A stretch of 64,000 bases of DNA, taken from positions 243,621,183-243,685,182 of the forward strand of contig NC_071355.1 in assembly GCF_943734655.1 (NCBI RefSeq), in the 5' to 3' direction. The notes below the pieces were generated by a model. It saw only the letters and a program-made list of their open reading frames with translations. It did no database searches and was not told where the DNA came from. This stretch comes from Sabethes cyaneus. Its lineage: Eukaryota; Arthropoda; Insecta; Diptera; Culicidae. Below, in pieces: positions 37,166 to 48,714 of this stretch. The position numbers and the translations under genes are program-made. Each line of letters begins with the position of its first letter. Position 1 is the stretch's first letter.

Positions 37166-37336
37166 CATATGTTGAGGTGTTTTCGGTTTCTTCACCAAAT
37201 CAGGTACTTTCCACGTGGTGACCGCTTCGATGACCTCGGCCAGCAGCAACCCATCGCGGCAGTCCGCCGCCAGGTCGGAGACCTTCTTCTTCGATTTGGC
37301 CCGCTCCAGGTAGTAGTTGGCCCAGTCCGTGTAGAT
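37166..37336 (-). CDS. Neuron navigator (NAV/sickie) CH-domain exon
   Basis: A 171-nt exon of exactly 57 codons, phase 0 at both ends. The minus-strand acceptor is CCCATCCACACAG|ATC and the donor CATATG|GTAAGTCTC. The peptide starts IYTDWANYYLERAKSKKKVS, continues with DGLLLAEVIEAVT, and ends VPDLVKKPKTPQHM. IYTDWAN, the DGxLLAxxI core and the KKPK...QM end are diagnostic of the first half of the single N-terminal calponin-homology domain of neuron navigator proteins (NAV1/2/3; Drosophila sickie). These are large cytoskeletal proteins with a CH domain, coiled coils and a C-terminal AAA+ module that act in axon growth; Drosophila sickie has also been linked to actin/cofilin control and to immune signalling. 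NAV proteins place this exon's start just before IYTDWAN. The other half of the domain is outside the window. The family is seen directly; orthology to sickie is inferred. Confidence 0.93.
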
Positions 37337-37855
37337 CTGTGTGGATGGGAGAACAAACGGGTGTTGGGGTTAGAGGGTTTATATTATCGATATTGATTGT
37401 AGGTTGTAGTTTTGTTGCCACTTCCAGAATTATTTTGGGTAAATCTGGAAGGTGACGAATTGAAAGTTTTGATAATAGAATTTATGACTTGTAGTTTCTA
37501 GTACCCGATTTACGTTTTCGATTCGCATTACTATTTCCCGCAAATTTATTTTACTGTTTCGGCAAGATACATACACCTTCAATCAAAAAATAAAAATTTC
37601 AAAATATTTTAATGAGATAGAAATTTAGTTTTTCAGTCCAACGTGAATTTTTTTTTTTGAAATACTTAATTCATCTAAAATTTTCCTCGATTTCTGAGAA
37701 AATTTACTATTATTTTTATGTACAAACATTTGTTTTGTGACGCTGGGATCATGAGTTATGAGCTTTGGAATAACCGATGTCCGAGAAAATCAAAAGATTC
37801 CCTTAAAGTTCGTGTTCTCCCGCTATTTAACTATTAACGCTAATAAACTATTCTC
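37337..37855. other. Intron between first coding exon and CH exon
   Basis: AT-rich intronic DNA begins here on the minus-strand upstream side of the CH exon, with a short pyrimidine tract next to the acceptor. The whole intron runs 37337-46203 (8867 bp) and consists mainly of the foldback element and the 11-bp array listed next. Confidence 0.7.
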
Positions 37856-38181
37856 GAAAGTCAGAAAGTGTCTGTTGCGAAGAATGATTAATTGGATGAA
37901 CTGAAAATTTTTGATATAGACCAAAATTAATTTCTTCGCAAAGGGGAATATGTGACGCGTTTACGAGGTGTGATAGAATTGGGAGAATAAAACAAAATTA
38001 GGTATTAGACAACCTAATATAACGGGCGGTAATAGTTTAGTGAGTAAAACATTCGGGTATCAACCGCAAGAGCAAGGATGCGTACCGCACCTGCCATCAC
38101 CCCGATAAATTTTTGGTCTACATCGAAATTTTCCAGTTCATCCAGTTAATCGTTTCTCGCATCAGACGCTTTCTCACTTTC
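37856..38181. mobile_element. Foldback element with about 70-bp inverted ends
   Basis: The left end, GAAAGTCAGAAAGTGTCTG and on to ATATAGACCAA (37856 to about 37925), is matched by the inverted right end (about 38112-38181) over roughly 70 bp with scattered mismatches, including the GATTAAYTGGATGAACTG block. The interior contains GTAATAGTTTAGTGAG, AACATTCGGGTATCAACCG and GAGCAAGGATGCG. A related copy is at 48715-48895. No coding capacity: a non-autonomous foldback element or a SINE captured inside one. Confidence 0.75.
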
Positions 38182-41100
38182 CAAACAAAAAAACATTTCT
38201 GATCACTTTCTGAGTAACTTTTGACGAATTTCCTATGGTTTTTTTGACGATTTTCTGATGACTTTTTAATGACCTTTGACCACTTCTTGACGACTTCTAT
38301 TTGACGACTTTTTGACAACTTTTTTATTACTTTTGGATTACCTGAATCTGGATCTGAAGATTTATAGACTTGTAGATAGACTTTTTTTCTATCTGAAGAT
38401 TTTTTGTCGTCTTTATGACGCCTTTCTGACAACTTTTCAATAACTTTCGTCTTTTTGACGGCCACTTCACTACTTTTTAAAAATTTTTTGACGATTGTCT
38501 GACATCTTTTGAACGGATTTTTGAAATTTTTTAACAACTTTTCAGCATTAATTTTTGGACTACGTTAAGGATTTTTGACGACTTACAAGCGACTATAAAC
38601 GACTTTGACTATATTTTAGCAGCTTTTTGATGACTGTTCGATAACTGTTTGGCGACTTTTTGGCGGTCATTTTTTGACGACTTTATGATGACTTTATTAC
38701 GACTTTCTGACAAATATCTGACGACTCTTTGATAAATTTAAGATGCTTTTCTGAAAGCTTTCAGACGAATTTCCGAAGACTTATTGTCGGTTTACAGGCG
38801 ACCTTTTGATGATTGTCTGTTGACTTTCAGGCGATTTTTTGACAATTTTGTAATATAGGAGTTAACGAAAAAGTTTTCCGTTTTTCTTTAACTCGTATTC
38901 GAGATTCTGCTAAGACGCTCAACGTAATAGCTTTCAATTAGACCTTCTAACGAGTTTCTGTCTACTTTCTCACGAGTCACGACCCTCTGAGAGTTTTTGC
39001 TCACTCTATGACGATTTACTTACAACTTTTGATAATTTTTTGACGACTACACTTTTGACTACAATCGCAACTTTCTGAAAACGTTTTGTATACTTAATGA
39101 CGATTATTTTAAGACTTTTGACGACTATCTGATGGATTGCTGACGACTTTTTGACGATTTTTAGTGACTAAATTAATGACTTTTTTACGATGTTTCGACG
39201 ATTTTCAAACGACTTTCTGAAGACTTTTTGTCGATTTTATGATGAAATTCTGATGACTTTTTGATGACTATTTGACGAGCGTTCTCTTTTCGAAAATTTC
39301 TGACGATTTTTTACTATTTTTGACGATTGATTTTCTGATGCTTTTTTCGATTTAATGACTACTTTCTGATGACTTTTTTAACGGCTTTTTGATGATTTTT
39401 TGACGATTTTCTGAAGACATTCCAACGTCTTTCTGCTGACTGATTGACGTTTATTTACGACTTTGCGAAGATTTTCTGACGATTTTTTGATGATATTATG
39501 CAGGCTCTTTGTCGACTTTATGCCATATTTCTGACGATTTTTTGACGACTATGATTGATGATTTTCTGAAGACTTTTGTCTACTCTATGACGGCTTTTTT
39601 ACGACTTTTTGATGACGTTTTAATGATTTTCTGATGAATTTGTGTCAATTTTCTGGTGACTCAGACGACTAATTAACGATTTTTTTACGATCTTTCGCGG
39701 TTTTCTGATGAATTTTGAACAACTTTTTGACAATTTTTAAATGACCTTCTGATGACTTTGTGTCAACTATTTGTCAATTTTCGGACGACTTTGGAACAGT
39801 CACCTTTTTGACGACTTTCTCATAGGTTTTTGATGATTTTCTGATGACTTCTGAAGACTTGTTGACTACTTGACATACTATTTGTCGATTTTCTGACGAC
39901 ATTCTGACAATTTTTTGACCACTAATTGACAACTTGTTTACGACTTTATAACGATTCTTGACGATTTTCTGATGACTAATTGATGTTTTTTTTAACCGAA
40001 TTTTGTTTTCATCCATTTTGTTTTTTTTTATCGAATTTTCACTCTTTGTAGACTTTTTGACAACTTTTTGACGACTGATTGACTATTTCTTAAGATTTTT
40101 GACAGTTTTCTGTCACTTCATCAATCACTTTGTGAAGATTTTTAACGATTTTCTAAGGACTTTCGAAAGATCTTTTGACGACTTTTTAACGAACTTTTGA
40201 TGATTTTTTTACAACTTTTTTTGATTTTTCGACGACTTTCTGTCCACTTTCTCATGACTTTCCGACGACATTTTGACGGTTTTTCGAACACCTTCTGTTG
40301 CTTTGCCCAAGACTTTCTGACGACTTTTTGACAAATTTTTATGACTTTGTTACAACGTTTTATTGATTTTCTCACGACTTTCTGCCTACTTTCTGGCTGT
40401 TTTCTCACGATTTTTGAAAGCTTTATAGTAAAATTCTGTCGACTTTTAGATGACATTTTTGATGACTTTCTGATGATTTTTTGGTAACTTTTTTACGACT
40501 ATTTAACAACTTTTCGTTAACTTTGTTACGATTTGTTGACGATTTTGTGTCGAGTTTCTGAAGACATTCTAGCGATTTTCTGATGACTAATCGACGATTT
40601 ATTTACGATTTTTCGGCGATTTTCTGATGCCTGAGTTTCCGATGATTTTTTGACAATATTATGTAGGCTCTTTGTCGACTTTATGACAAATTTCTGACGA
40701 CTTTCCGCGGTGTTCTTGATGCTTTTCTAACGATTTACTGACGAATCTTTGACGACTTTTTGAAAGTTTTTTATCGGCTTTCTGACGACTTTTTGACGAC
40801 ATTTTTACGACTGTTTGACGATTTTCGGATGACTTTTTAAAGATTTTGACGTCTTTCTGACGATTTTTATTATGAATGATTTTTTCGACTATTTGAAAAC
40901 TCTTTGTTGACTTTTTGACGGCTTTCTGGCGACTTTTTGTGACCTTTTTGCGACTTTACGACGACTTTTTGACAATTTTTATTATAATTTTCTAGCAACT
41001 TTCAGAAGACTTATTGTTGAATTTATAGCGATTTTATGTCAACTTTTTGAAGACCTTTTAACGACTTTTTGATGTCTTATTGACAACATTTTTACGACTT

Positions 41101-43008
41101 TTTGAAGATTATGACGGTTTTCCGGCGATTGTTTATGATTCGTTGACGATTTTCTGAAGGTTTTTTGTCGATTTTCCAACGATCTTTTGACGACGTTCTG
41201 ACAACTTTCTTGCAACCTTCTGACCACTTTCTTACAAGATCCTAATGACCTTTTGATGGCTTTTTGACCACTTGTTCATAATTTTCTGACAACTTTCGGA
41301 AAACTTTCTGACGAATTTTAGGCAACTTTTTAATGAATGTGTGACGACTGATTGGCGACTTTTTGAAGACTTTTGGCTGACCTTGGGTTTTTTACGACTT
41401 TTTGACTATTTTCTGACGACTTTTGGCGAGATTCTGAAAGCTTTTGGTCGACTTTAGGACGAATCTTCGTCGCATTTTTGATGACGTTGTGACGACTTTC
41501 TGGTGATTTTCTGACCACTTTCTTACGAGTTTCTATCGACTTTTTATAGGGCTTGTGATAATTTATTTATGACTTTCAGACAGTTTTCTAACGACTTTCA
41601 GGTGACTTTTTAATGACCATTTGATTACTTTGTGTCAACTTTTTAAAGACGTTTCATTGACTAATTAACAACTTATTTACGACTTTTCGACGATTTTCTG
41701 ACGATTTTTTAACAACATTCTGAAATCTCTTTGTCGATTTTATGACGAATTTCTGACGTCTTTTTGACGACTTTTAATGACTTTTATATCAACCTTTGTC
41801 GACTGTCTGAGAACAATCAGACAAAGTTTTGACGATCTTTTTACGACTTTTTGATAATTTTCTGACGACTTTCCGATGACAATCTTACGACTTTTTGACG
41901 ATTTACCGAAAAAATTTGGAAGGCGTTTTATCGACATTATGCTGATTTTCAATTGCTTTTTGACGATTTTGTGATAACTTTTTGACAATTTTGTATGACT
42001 AATTTGACGACCGGTTTACGACTCTTTGATGAATTTCTGATAACTTTTTGACTACTTCCTCACAATTTTCTGGCAACTTTTCAACGGCTTATTGATGACT
42101 TTCTGCCAGAAGGTCTACCGGACATCTTTTTGGTGATTTCGTGACAACTTTTGGACGATTTTTAGCGATTTAGTAGACCTTCAACTGTTTTTTGGTGGAT
42201 TTCTAGTAACTTTTCGGCGATTTTTTGATAACCTTTTGATAATATTTTGACTTTAACTCGTCATTTTGAAGATTTTTTAATATTTTTCTATTAACCGAAT
42301 ATACTTTTTAAATTTTCTCAACACTTTCTTATGAGTTTTTAAAGACTTTTTAAAGATATTTGACAATTTTTTAATGGATTTTCGGCAACTTTTTTGTTAA
42401 TTTTCTGACAAATTTCTGATAACTTTCTAATGACTTTCTGATGATTTTTTGATGATCTTGTGACAACTTTTTTACGACATTTTGATAACTTTCAGACAGT
42501 TTTCCGACGATTTTTTAATTATTGTTTTACAACTTTGTGTCAACTTTTTAAAGACTTTTTGATAACTTATTGACAACTTCTTTATGACCTTTTGCCGATT
42601 CTCTTGTTTTACGATTTTTGACGGTTTGATAACTTTTTGACTATTTTATGCCAACCTTTTGTCAACTTTCCGATGACAATCTGACGACTTTTTGTCGATC
42701 TTTTATGACTAATTGACGAGCATATTATGACTTTTCGACGACTTTTTTCGTGTTTTTGACGATTTACTAGCGATTTTGTGATGACTTTTTGTAGACTAGC
42801 TTGTAGACTAATGACTTTTTGATTAGTATTGGTCCACATTTTACGACTTTTTGACGACTTTGACGATTTTATGACGACTTTTTAATGATTTTCTGACGAC
42901 TTTTTGGTGGCTTCTTATCGACTTTCTAACGACTTTTTAACGTCGTTTTTTACGGCTTCCTATTAAGTTATTAACCACCTTTTGACGATTTTCCGACGAC
43001 TGTATGAA

Positions 43009-43116
43009 CCCAAGCAACAATGTGAGTTTTATTGTACTCTTATGGTGGTCTTCAAGACCAATTTTGGGTTTAAATGCCATCATAAGAGTATAATAAAACC
43101 CTAATTGTTACCTGGG
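43009..43116. mobile_element. 108-bp MITE inside the 11-bp array
   Basis: Terminal inverted repeats of about 36 bp begin CCCAAGCAACAATGTGAG on the left and CCCAGGTAACAATTAGGG on the inverted right end, both running into TTTTAT...ACTCTTATG. The core is only about 36 bp. It clearly breaks the 11-bp periodicity of the surrounding array. No target duplication longer than two or three bases is evident. Confidence 0.8.
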
Positions 43117-43984
43117 AAGACTTTTTGGCAACATTTTTGCAACTATTTTTGATGACTTTTTTACTTTTTCACTTAGTTTTTCGAAAAACCCTGACGCCTT
43201 TTTGATGACCTTTTTTTCGGATTTTCGGGCGATTTTTTTTATGATTTTGTGACAGATATGTAATATGATATTTTGATCGCTTCTTGATGGTTGTCTGACG
43301 ACTTTTAGAAGATTTTTTAATTACTGTTTGACGACTATCTGTCGACTTCTTGATGACTGATTGACGACTTTTTTAAGACGTTTCGCTGACGTTCGTTTTT
43401 TACGACTTTTTGACCATTTTCTGACGACTTTTTGGCGAGTTTCCGATTTTTTTTCTGAAGGCTTTTTGTCCAATTTACGACAAGTCTTTGCCGACTTTTA
43501 GATAACTTTTTAATGACCTTTGTGACTACTTCCTGGCGATTTTTATGGCTAATTGACGACCTTTTAGCGACTGTACGTCCACTTTTTGATAATTTTCTGA
43601 CGACTTTTGCCGTCTTTCTGACGATTTTCTAAGGACTTTGTGACAACTTTCGTACGATAATTTGATGAGTATCTGACGGTTTTCTGACGACTTTTAGACG
43701 ACATTCTAATGACTGTTTGAAGACTTTGTATCGACTTTTTAGTGACCTTTTGAAAACTAGCTGACGACTTGTTCAAGACTTTTCGTCGACTTGTTTTTTA
43801 CGACCATTTGACTATTTTTTACGACTTTTTGATGAGTTTCTGACGGTTTTCTGAAGGCTTTTTGTCGACTGTATGACGAATATCTGACAACTTTTTGATG
43901 ACTTTGTGACGACTTTCTGGCCACTTTCTTACGAGTTCCTAACGCCTTTTTTGGATGTTTGACGACTTTCTGATTGACTGAAGT

Positions 43985-44130
43985 TTTTGGAGCGTCTTAG
44001 TAGAATACGAAACCTAAAATTAAATAAAAAAGAAGAAAACTTATCCAATTTAATTCTACTATGTATATTTTATTCACGACAGATACGTATTTCGCCTACG
44101 ACTTGCAGGCTTCCTCAGTGTCTGTGTCGA
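43985..44130 (-). mobile_element. Short AT-rich insertion carrying a hammerhead-like motif
   Basis: About 145 bp of non-repetitive sequence interrupts the array between TTTCTGATTGACTG and AACGACTTTCT. The minus strand starts with the hammerhead-like fold at 44078-44122 and then becomes AT-rich. It is probably a short piece of a retroelement. Its borders are approximate. Confidence 0.5.
44078..44122 (-). ncRNA. Hammerhead-ribozyme-like motif
   Basis: Minus strand, 45 nt. Stem I is GACA pairing with UGUC. The first core box is CUGAGGA (fits CUGANGA). Stem II is GCCUGC pairing with GUAGGC around a loop AAGUC (one G-U pair). The second box is GAAA. A palindromic stem III, UACGUA, lies inside A...U and is followed by C as the expected cleavage base. 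All core residues of a hammerhead are present. The one departure is an extra A between CUGAGGA and stem II. Similar motifs with a very short stem III occur in Penelope-like and related retroelements. Activity is not established. Confidence 0.45.
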
Positions 44131-44620
44131 ACGACTTTCTAACGATTTGCAATGGCTTTTTGACGAATCATGTCGACTTTCTAATGACAATCTGACAAAT
44201 TTTTGACGATTTAACTAATGACTAATTGATGACTTTTTTACGACTTCTTGACAAATTTCTGACGACTTTCTGAAGCTTTTTTGATGATTTTGTGACAACA
44301 TTTTTACGATTGTTTGGTATCTTTCTGACAGCTTCCTGTGTTTCAAATTTCTGACTACTTTCTCTCGATTTTCTGACGACTTTTCGACGACTTTTATACG
44401 ACTTCGTCATGAATTTTTGACGAATATTTTGATAATTGTTTAACGATAGCCTGACGACTTTTTGAGGATTTTGTGACAAATTTTCGATAATTTTTAACGA
44501 CATTTTGACCATATTCTGGGGACTTTCTGATGAATTTCTAACAACTTTTTTGATGTCTTTTGGTTACTTTGTGGCGACATTTTGAAGGTTTATCGACAAC
44601 TTCCTAACGATTTATCAAAT

Positions 44621-46203
44621 TTTTAAAATTGAAGTTGAATTTTTGAATTTTTAGACTTTTAAAATTCTAAATTTGCAATTTTTTTTATTTTTGAATTTTG
44701 GATTTTCAATACTGAGTTTTTGAGGGATGGTTTAGTTTAGCTCCCAATGTTTATTAAGTTTTGAGAAGAGAATACGAAGTAACTGGATTGTCATTTTACA
44801 TTAAACTAAATTCATTTTTGCTTAATAAAAACACTAAAGTGTCACCTTTCCGTTTTTGAGTCGGCCAATCATAACTTCATTTCGATTCCGTTTTAAATCA
44901 TTATATGAATTCTACCGAAGCTAAAAGTGTCACTGATGGCATTCACTGACCAGTCGTCCCATATAAAAAAGTAAACTCTTTGCGATTGCCCGCGAATCTG
45001 TCAACCAATGACATATTTACGCAAAATTTTCCACCATTTCCGGTGCAGAACTGTAAAAATAGCCGCTCTCCCATCGCTTCGCGGCAATAAGTGTCAAGAA
45101 TATATTCTTCTAGTTTTCATTTCCAGCTCATTTCTCATCAAAAGCCGCGCGACATTATTTCGCGTTTCTCTGCCTTGCCTGCGCGCCGAGTGTGAGATCT
45201 CACGTCTATTTGTTCCATTTAATCGCGTCCCATCAACAACGACGACGCCACCTACCATCTCCCCATTTCGCCTTCCCCCCGTCAGCAAGCGATAGTGAGC
45301 GGAAAAACCACAACTGAAAATGGAAAAGCGCTTTTTAATAACCGCAGCAGCAACCAGCAACGTTTTTGGTTTACATTGCCACAGCAACATCGCAGCGGCT
45401 TCCTCCCCCTTCACTTCCGTTTGGGCTCGAATCGGATGATGAGCTGATTAAAATCTAACTTCACGCTCCATCATTTATAATGAAGTGTGCCGTCCTCCTT
45501 GCCCCCCATTCCTATTTCTCATCAGCTCGTTCATTTTCCAGCATCTTCCCATCAGTTAGGAAGCAGCATCCTTATACACTTGACGGAAAAAGACGATTCT
45601 CTTGGAGCGCACCTCACAGCGGGGGGCGCGAACCGGGAACCGGGTGTGAAATGTATGAGCATGGTGAGTAGATAAAAAAATAATCTTCTTGAAACCGAAA
45701 TGGGTACGAAACGATTTCCCTACAAGTGCAAAATGGGTTTTCAGCGCCGATACCAACCGGTGCTGGCCAGGAAGTCAATGCACTGCATGAACACTAATGA
45801 TGTTTTCTTCTCTGACAACGGCACGTGACAACAGAGAATTCAAGATCGACGACGAGAGGACGAGTTAAAGTCAACAAAAAATGTTTACTTTTTTCACCGG
45901 AACCCCAACCATGTGCAATGGTTGATGGAAATGAGACATTTCCATAGCAGTCAGAGATATGGCGAGGTACTTGTTAGCTAACTTTTCCACATTTCCGTGA
46001 ACGGCGATGGGGAAATGAGCTCTCACTGAAGATGGTTCATGGTTTCCATTTACCATCGAGGACTACACAGTGTTATTTTATAATAAGGGGATAAGTGGGA
46101 CTTCCATTTCATGGAGCTAATTCAGTCAAGCCAAAGCATACAGAAGCCCCCGAAGGGGGCTAACGATAATTGCCATTAGCAATAGACCGTAGGCCTGCCT
46201 TAC
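44621..46203. other. Intron 3' of the first coding exon: AT-rich, then GC-richer island
   Basis: 44621-44720 is a low-complexity TTTGAATTTT patch and 44720-45000 is AT-rich. From about 45000 the DNA is GC-richer, continuing to the exon at 46204. Small open frames (for example 45094-45414 minus and 45480-45671 plus) resemble no family. Probable regulatory DNA near a first coding exon. Confidence 0.4.
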
Positions 46204-46272
46204 CTGCGATAGATTTTTCGTCACCGAAATATCGTCGTTCGATCCCTGACCACTGACGCAGCGGCCCAGCAT
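46204..46272 (-). CDS. Probable first coding exon of the navigator gene
   Basis: On the minus strand an ATG at 46272-46270 opens exactly 23 codons, starting MLGRCVSGQGSNDD and ending ISVTKNLSQ, that stop at CAG|GTAAGG. The phase at the donor is 0, the same as the CH exon at 37336, so the two join as NLSQ|IYTDWAN without a shift. Vertebrate NAV proteins also have a short variable N-terminal leader joined just before IYTDWAN. An in-frame TGA lies 24 nt upstream on the genomic strand. A good acceptor, ATTTCAG at 46284-46286, lies just upstream too, so the exon may have only about 11 nt of leader, with the rest spliced from further 5'. The ATG, donor and phase are seen directly; the assignment rests on phase and position. 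Confidence 0.65.
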
Positions 46273-46283
46273 TTTTCGACCGG

Positions 46284-47479
46284 CTGAAATTTTTCACCCG
46301 CTGGCGTGTGCAAAATTTTACACCTGAACTCCCACACCTTCGGGGGAAACAACTAATGCATCACGTAAATCAATTTCATGACGAAACCACCGCCAGCTCG
46401 CCGATGATGCTGGAGTGCTTCACTTTACACTTGTAGGTAGTTGATTTTGTTGTAACTACGACAATTTTTTTCCATACTATTCAACCACTTGGAAACCATT
46501 TTACACTAGGTATGTCATATTTCACGGATCCGGGGGCTTCGAGTGGTTACAAACGCGACAGGTGAACAACACTTGACATAAAATAAGTACGCTTTGGTGG
46601 TGGAGGTTTTTTTTTGTTGTCCTGCCGCGTGTCAGGACATGGCATTCGCGTGACAGTTTGTAGTTTAGCTGGATGACTATTTGTCTGGCTGCAAGCTTCC
46701 GGTTGACGGTACTGCCACTGATGATGATGATGATGATGATGATGCATTGTCATCAAACATCAACGGTGGATGGGTTGACTGCAGTGTCTATTTTAAAATT
46801 TATGTTCGTTTTGCGGGTGAACAAATCTATGATGTTATGATGATTCGACGGAGTGGCAAACTGCCAAACCCGGACACTGGTCCTGGATTGCTGGTAGTTA
46901 TAGAAAATAATAACAATCTATTTGCTGTTTAGTCGATCAACTTCAGGCCGACAGGTGAATTCGATGGCAGGCGACAGATTAAATTTGCTTCGCTTGAGTG
47001 GTGGTGGTGAATAAATAAACAAAGTGGCGCATTTTTGAAATTGATTTTTATCGTGACTGCGTTTATTACGGGTAGCAATTATGTCACTTTGAATAATAAC
47101 TAAACAGGATTGTGTAGTTTGTATTGTTTACCGCATGAATTGGCTGGAACAACAAATTACTATCCCGATTGAAGCACCTTGGCACGGTATCAATCGGTGA
47201 TCGTTTTGCAAATTTTACGAAACGTGGAATTACAATTGTATTAAGTTATTAGAGTAAAAGTATAAAAGTGATTTCATTTCTGTTATCTGACAGAATCGGA
47301 CCGAAAAACAGAAGTATATTGACTTTAATTTGGCAATCACAAGTTAACTTAGATTGGAACATTCTTTATTTAATACACAATTCATTCGTCTAAAAATAAA
47401 TAAAATATAATAAAAAACTAGTAACGTAAGCGTGCCTTCTGTGAAACAGATAATTTCTAATTTTGTTGCCCTTTGCCCT
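46284..47479. other. Upstream intron or leader region
   Basis: GC-richer until about 46560, then mixed. It includes a (GAT)8-like microsatellite at 46720-46744, which makes an Asp-run frame on one strand and a His-run on the other. No gene is recognised; 47000-47479 is AT-rich. Confidence 0.4.
46720..46744. repeat. (GAT)n microsatellite
   Basis: About eight perfect GAT triplets. The Asp-rich and His-rich frames across it (46681-46932 plus, 46547-46756 minus) owe their runs to this repeat and are otherwise unrecognised. Confidence 0.9.
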
Positions 47480-48013
47480 TTATGGCTTGGTCTTTCCTTA
47501 GGGTACTATTAAAACATTTAATTTCTTTGTTGCCGTTTACCAATGCCTGTTGGCATTACCTTAATAAAAATATTTCAAATAAGCTGATTTTCAATTCAGC
47601 GAAGAGATATAGCGCCCAGACATTGTGACACTTACATGTAAAAACGCAAAACAAAATTCTCAGCAATAGAGGAAAAATATAATTTGGATAAAGTTTTTGA
47701 CCTAAAAAGTCGTTTTTTACGTTTACACCATTCAATGAATGTATCCAGCAGCCGGTGCATACAATCATCAAACGGACCTCACGAAACATCTTTAACTATC
47801 ATCTTCCATGTAAGCTAATTGAAGGCCCGAGTCAGATATGAATATAACAACGTTGATGTAAAGAACAAATAGTAACGGACCCAAATTACTACCTTGTGAT
47901 TTGTTAAGGAATAATTCCGTTAAACATAAATCTGAACCCAAAATGGAAGAGCCAGCGAAAAGGCGAAAAAAAACTTGACAAGATCCGAGAGAAAAGACCG
48001 CAAGCACTGGCAC
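47480..48013 (-). pseudogene. Non-LTR reverse transcriptase fragment
   Basis: The minus-strand frame from 48013 contains KSQGSNLGPLLFVLYINVVI, the conserved RT motif B region, followed by LAYMEDDS, a damaged YADD catalytic box. After a frame change the next segment reads DCMHRLLDTFIEWC, which fits the stretch that normally follows the YADD box in Jockey/I-type elements. Stops and frameshifts break the rest. It is a short, old, inactive fragment with no visible ends. Confidence 0.8.
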
Positions 48014-48029
48014 ACCCTTTTTTACTTCC

Positions 48030-48640
48030 GGACTCTCCAGCAGGTCCCTAATAAGTCAAGTTAGCATCTATGCCACAGCGAACGAGCGAAAGCAAATCAG
48101 CGTTCGTTCCTGCTAACAATTCTAGATGCAATTAATTAATGCTAATTTGTTGGAATTCACGTTTACTTCGTTAAGGCTGCAGGCTCAGGTTGTTGTGGTT
48201 ACTGTTGACTTAATTTAATTAGTTTTGTTTATACTATGTTTCCAGCTAATTTCAGCTAGTTTGATTGAACGGTTCGACTCAGATTTTAGTGATTGAATAC
48301 TACGTGTAAAATTGGGAGCACGCATTTCTTCACCATTAGATCTGAGTGGATGGAATTCCAGTGGAGGGGAACAACTTGAGACCTCTGCTGGTCACGATCT
48401 TTTTCAACGCTATCGTGTCTTTGCCCGAGGGTAGCTGTAAACTCTATACAAACACTACACAAACACTGGCTTTGTTATTCGCGGACTCTCCAGCAGGTCG
48501 CTAGAAAGTCAAGGTAGCATCTTTGCTTCAGGAAATGAGCAGAACGTCCTCTGACTGTTTCGTTCAGGAAAATGTACGTTGCGTGCATTACGTGGTTCCT
48601 GCTAACGATTCCAGGTGCAATCAATTGAAGTAAGAATTTT
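48030..48640 (+). repeat. Direct repeat pair, about 130 bp each
   Basis: GGACTCTCCAGCAGGTC, AAGTCAAG, TAGCATCT and the distal TTCCTGCTAAC, ATTC, AG, TGCAAT blocks occur at about 48032-48140 and again at about 48484-48625 in the same orientation. The copies are diverged in the middle. They lie next to the RT fragment and could be parts of the same old retroelement. Confidence 0.6.
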
Positions 48641-48714
48641 TAAACGTCTTTCTAAGACTTGACCCTTCTTTATGGACAGACTTCGCAGCCGGCTGATCCG
48701 ATTCTACTGACTCT

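Larger units (their letters stand above)
38190..44620 (+). repeat. Large 11-bp minisatellite (GACGACTTTTT), about 6.4 kb
   Basis: Hundreds of units such as GACGACTTTTT, GACGATTTTCT, GATGACTTTTT and GACAACTTTTT step by 11 bp. Units are diverged but recognisable from end to end. Two insertions interrupt it (43009-43116 and about 43985-44130). Minus-strand frames inside it encode Lys/Ser/Arg/Gln-rich low-complexity peptides and are artefacts. It makes up about 70 percent of the intron between the first coding exon and the CH exon. Confidence 0.92.

Noticed and set aside
37200..37421. 73-codon minus frame overlapping the CH exon
   Set aside because: It is out of phase with the CH reading frame and crosses the splice acceptor; the navigator frame has clear family residues.
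38118..44512. Many Lys/Ser/Gln-rich minus frames of 60-139 codons
   Set aside because: They are all reverse-strand readings of the GACGACTTTTT array.
38190..44620. Array considered as a CRISPR or satellite centromere
   Set aside because: There are no spacers or constant repeats of CRISPR length, the genome is eukaryotic, and the 11-bp unit is too diverged and too local for a centromeric satellite.
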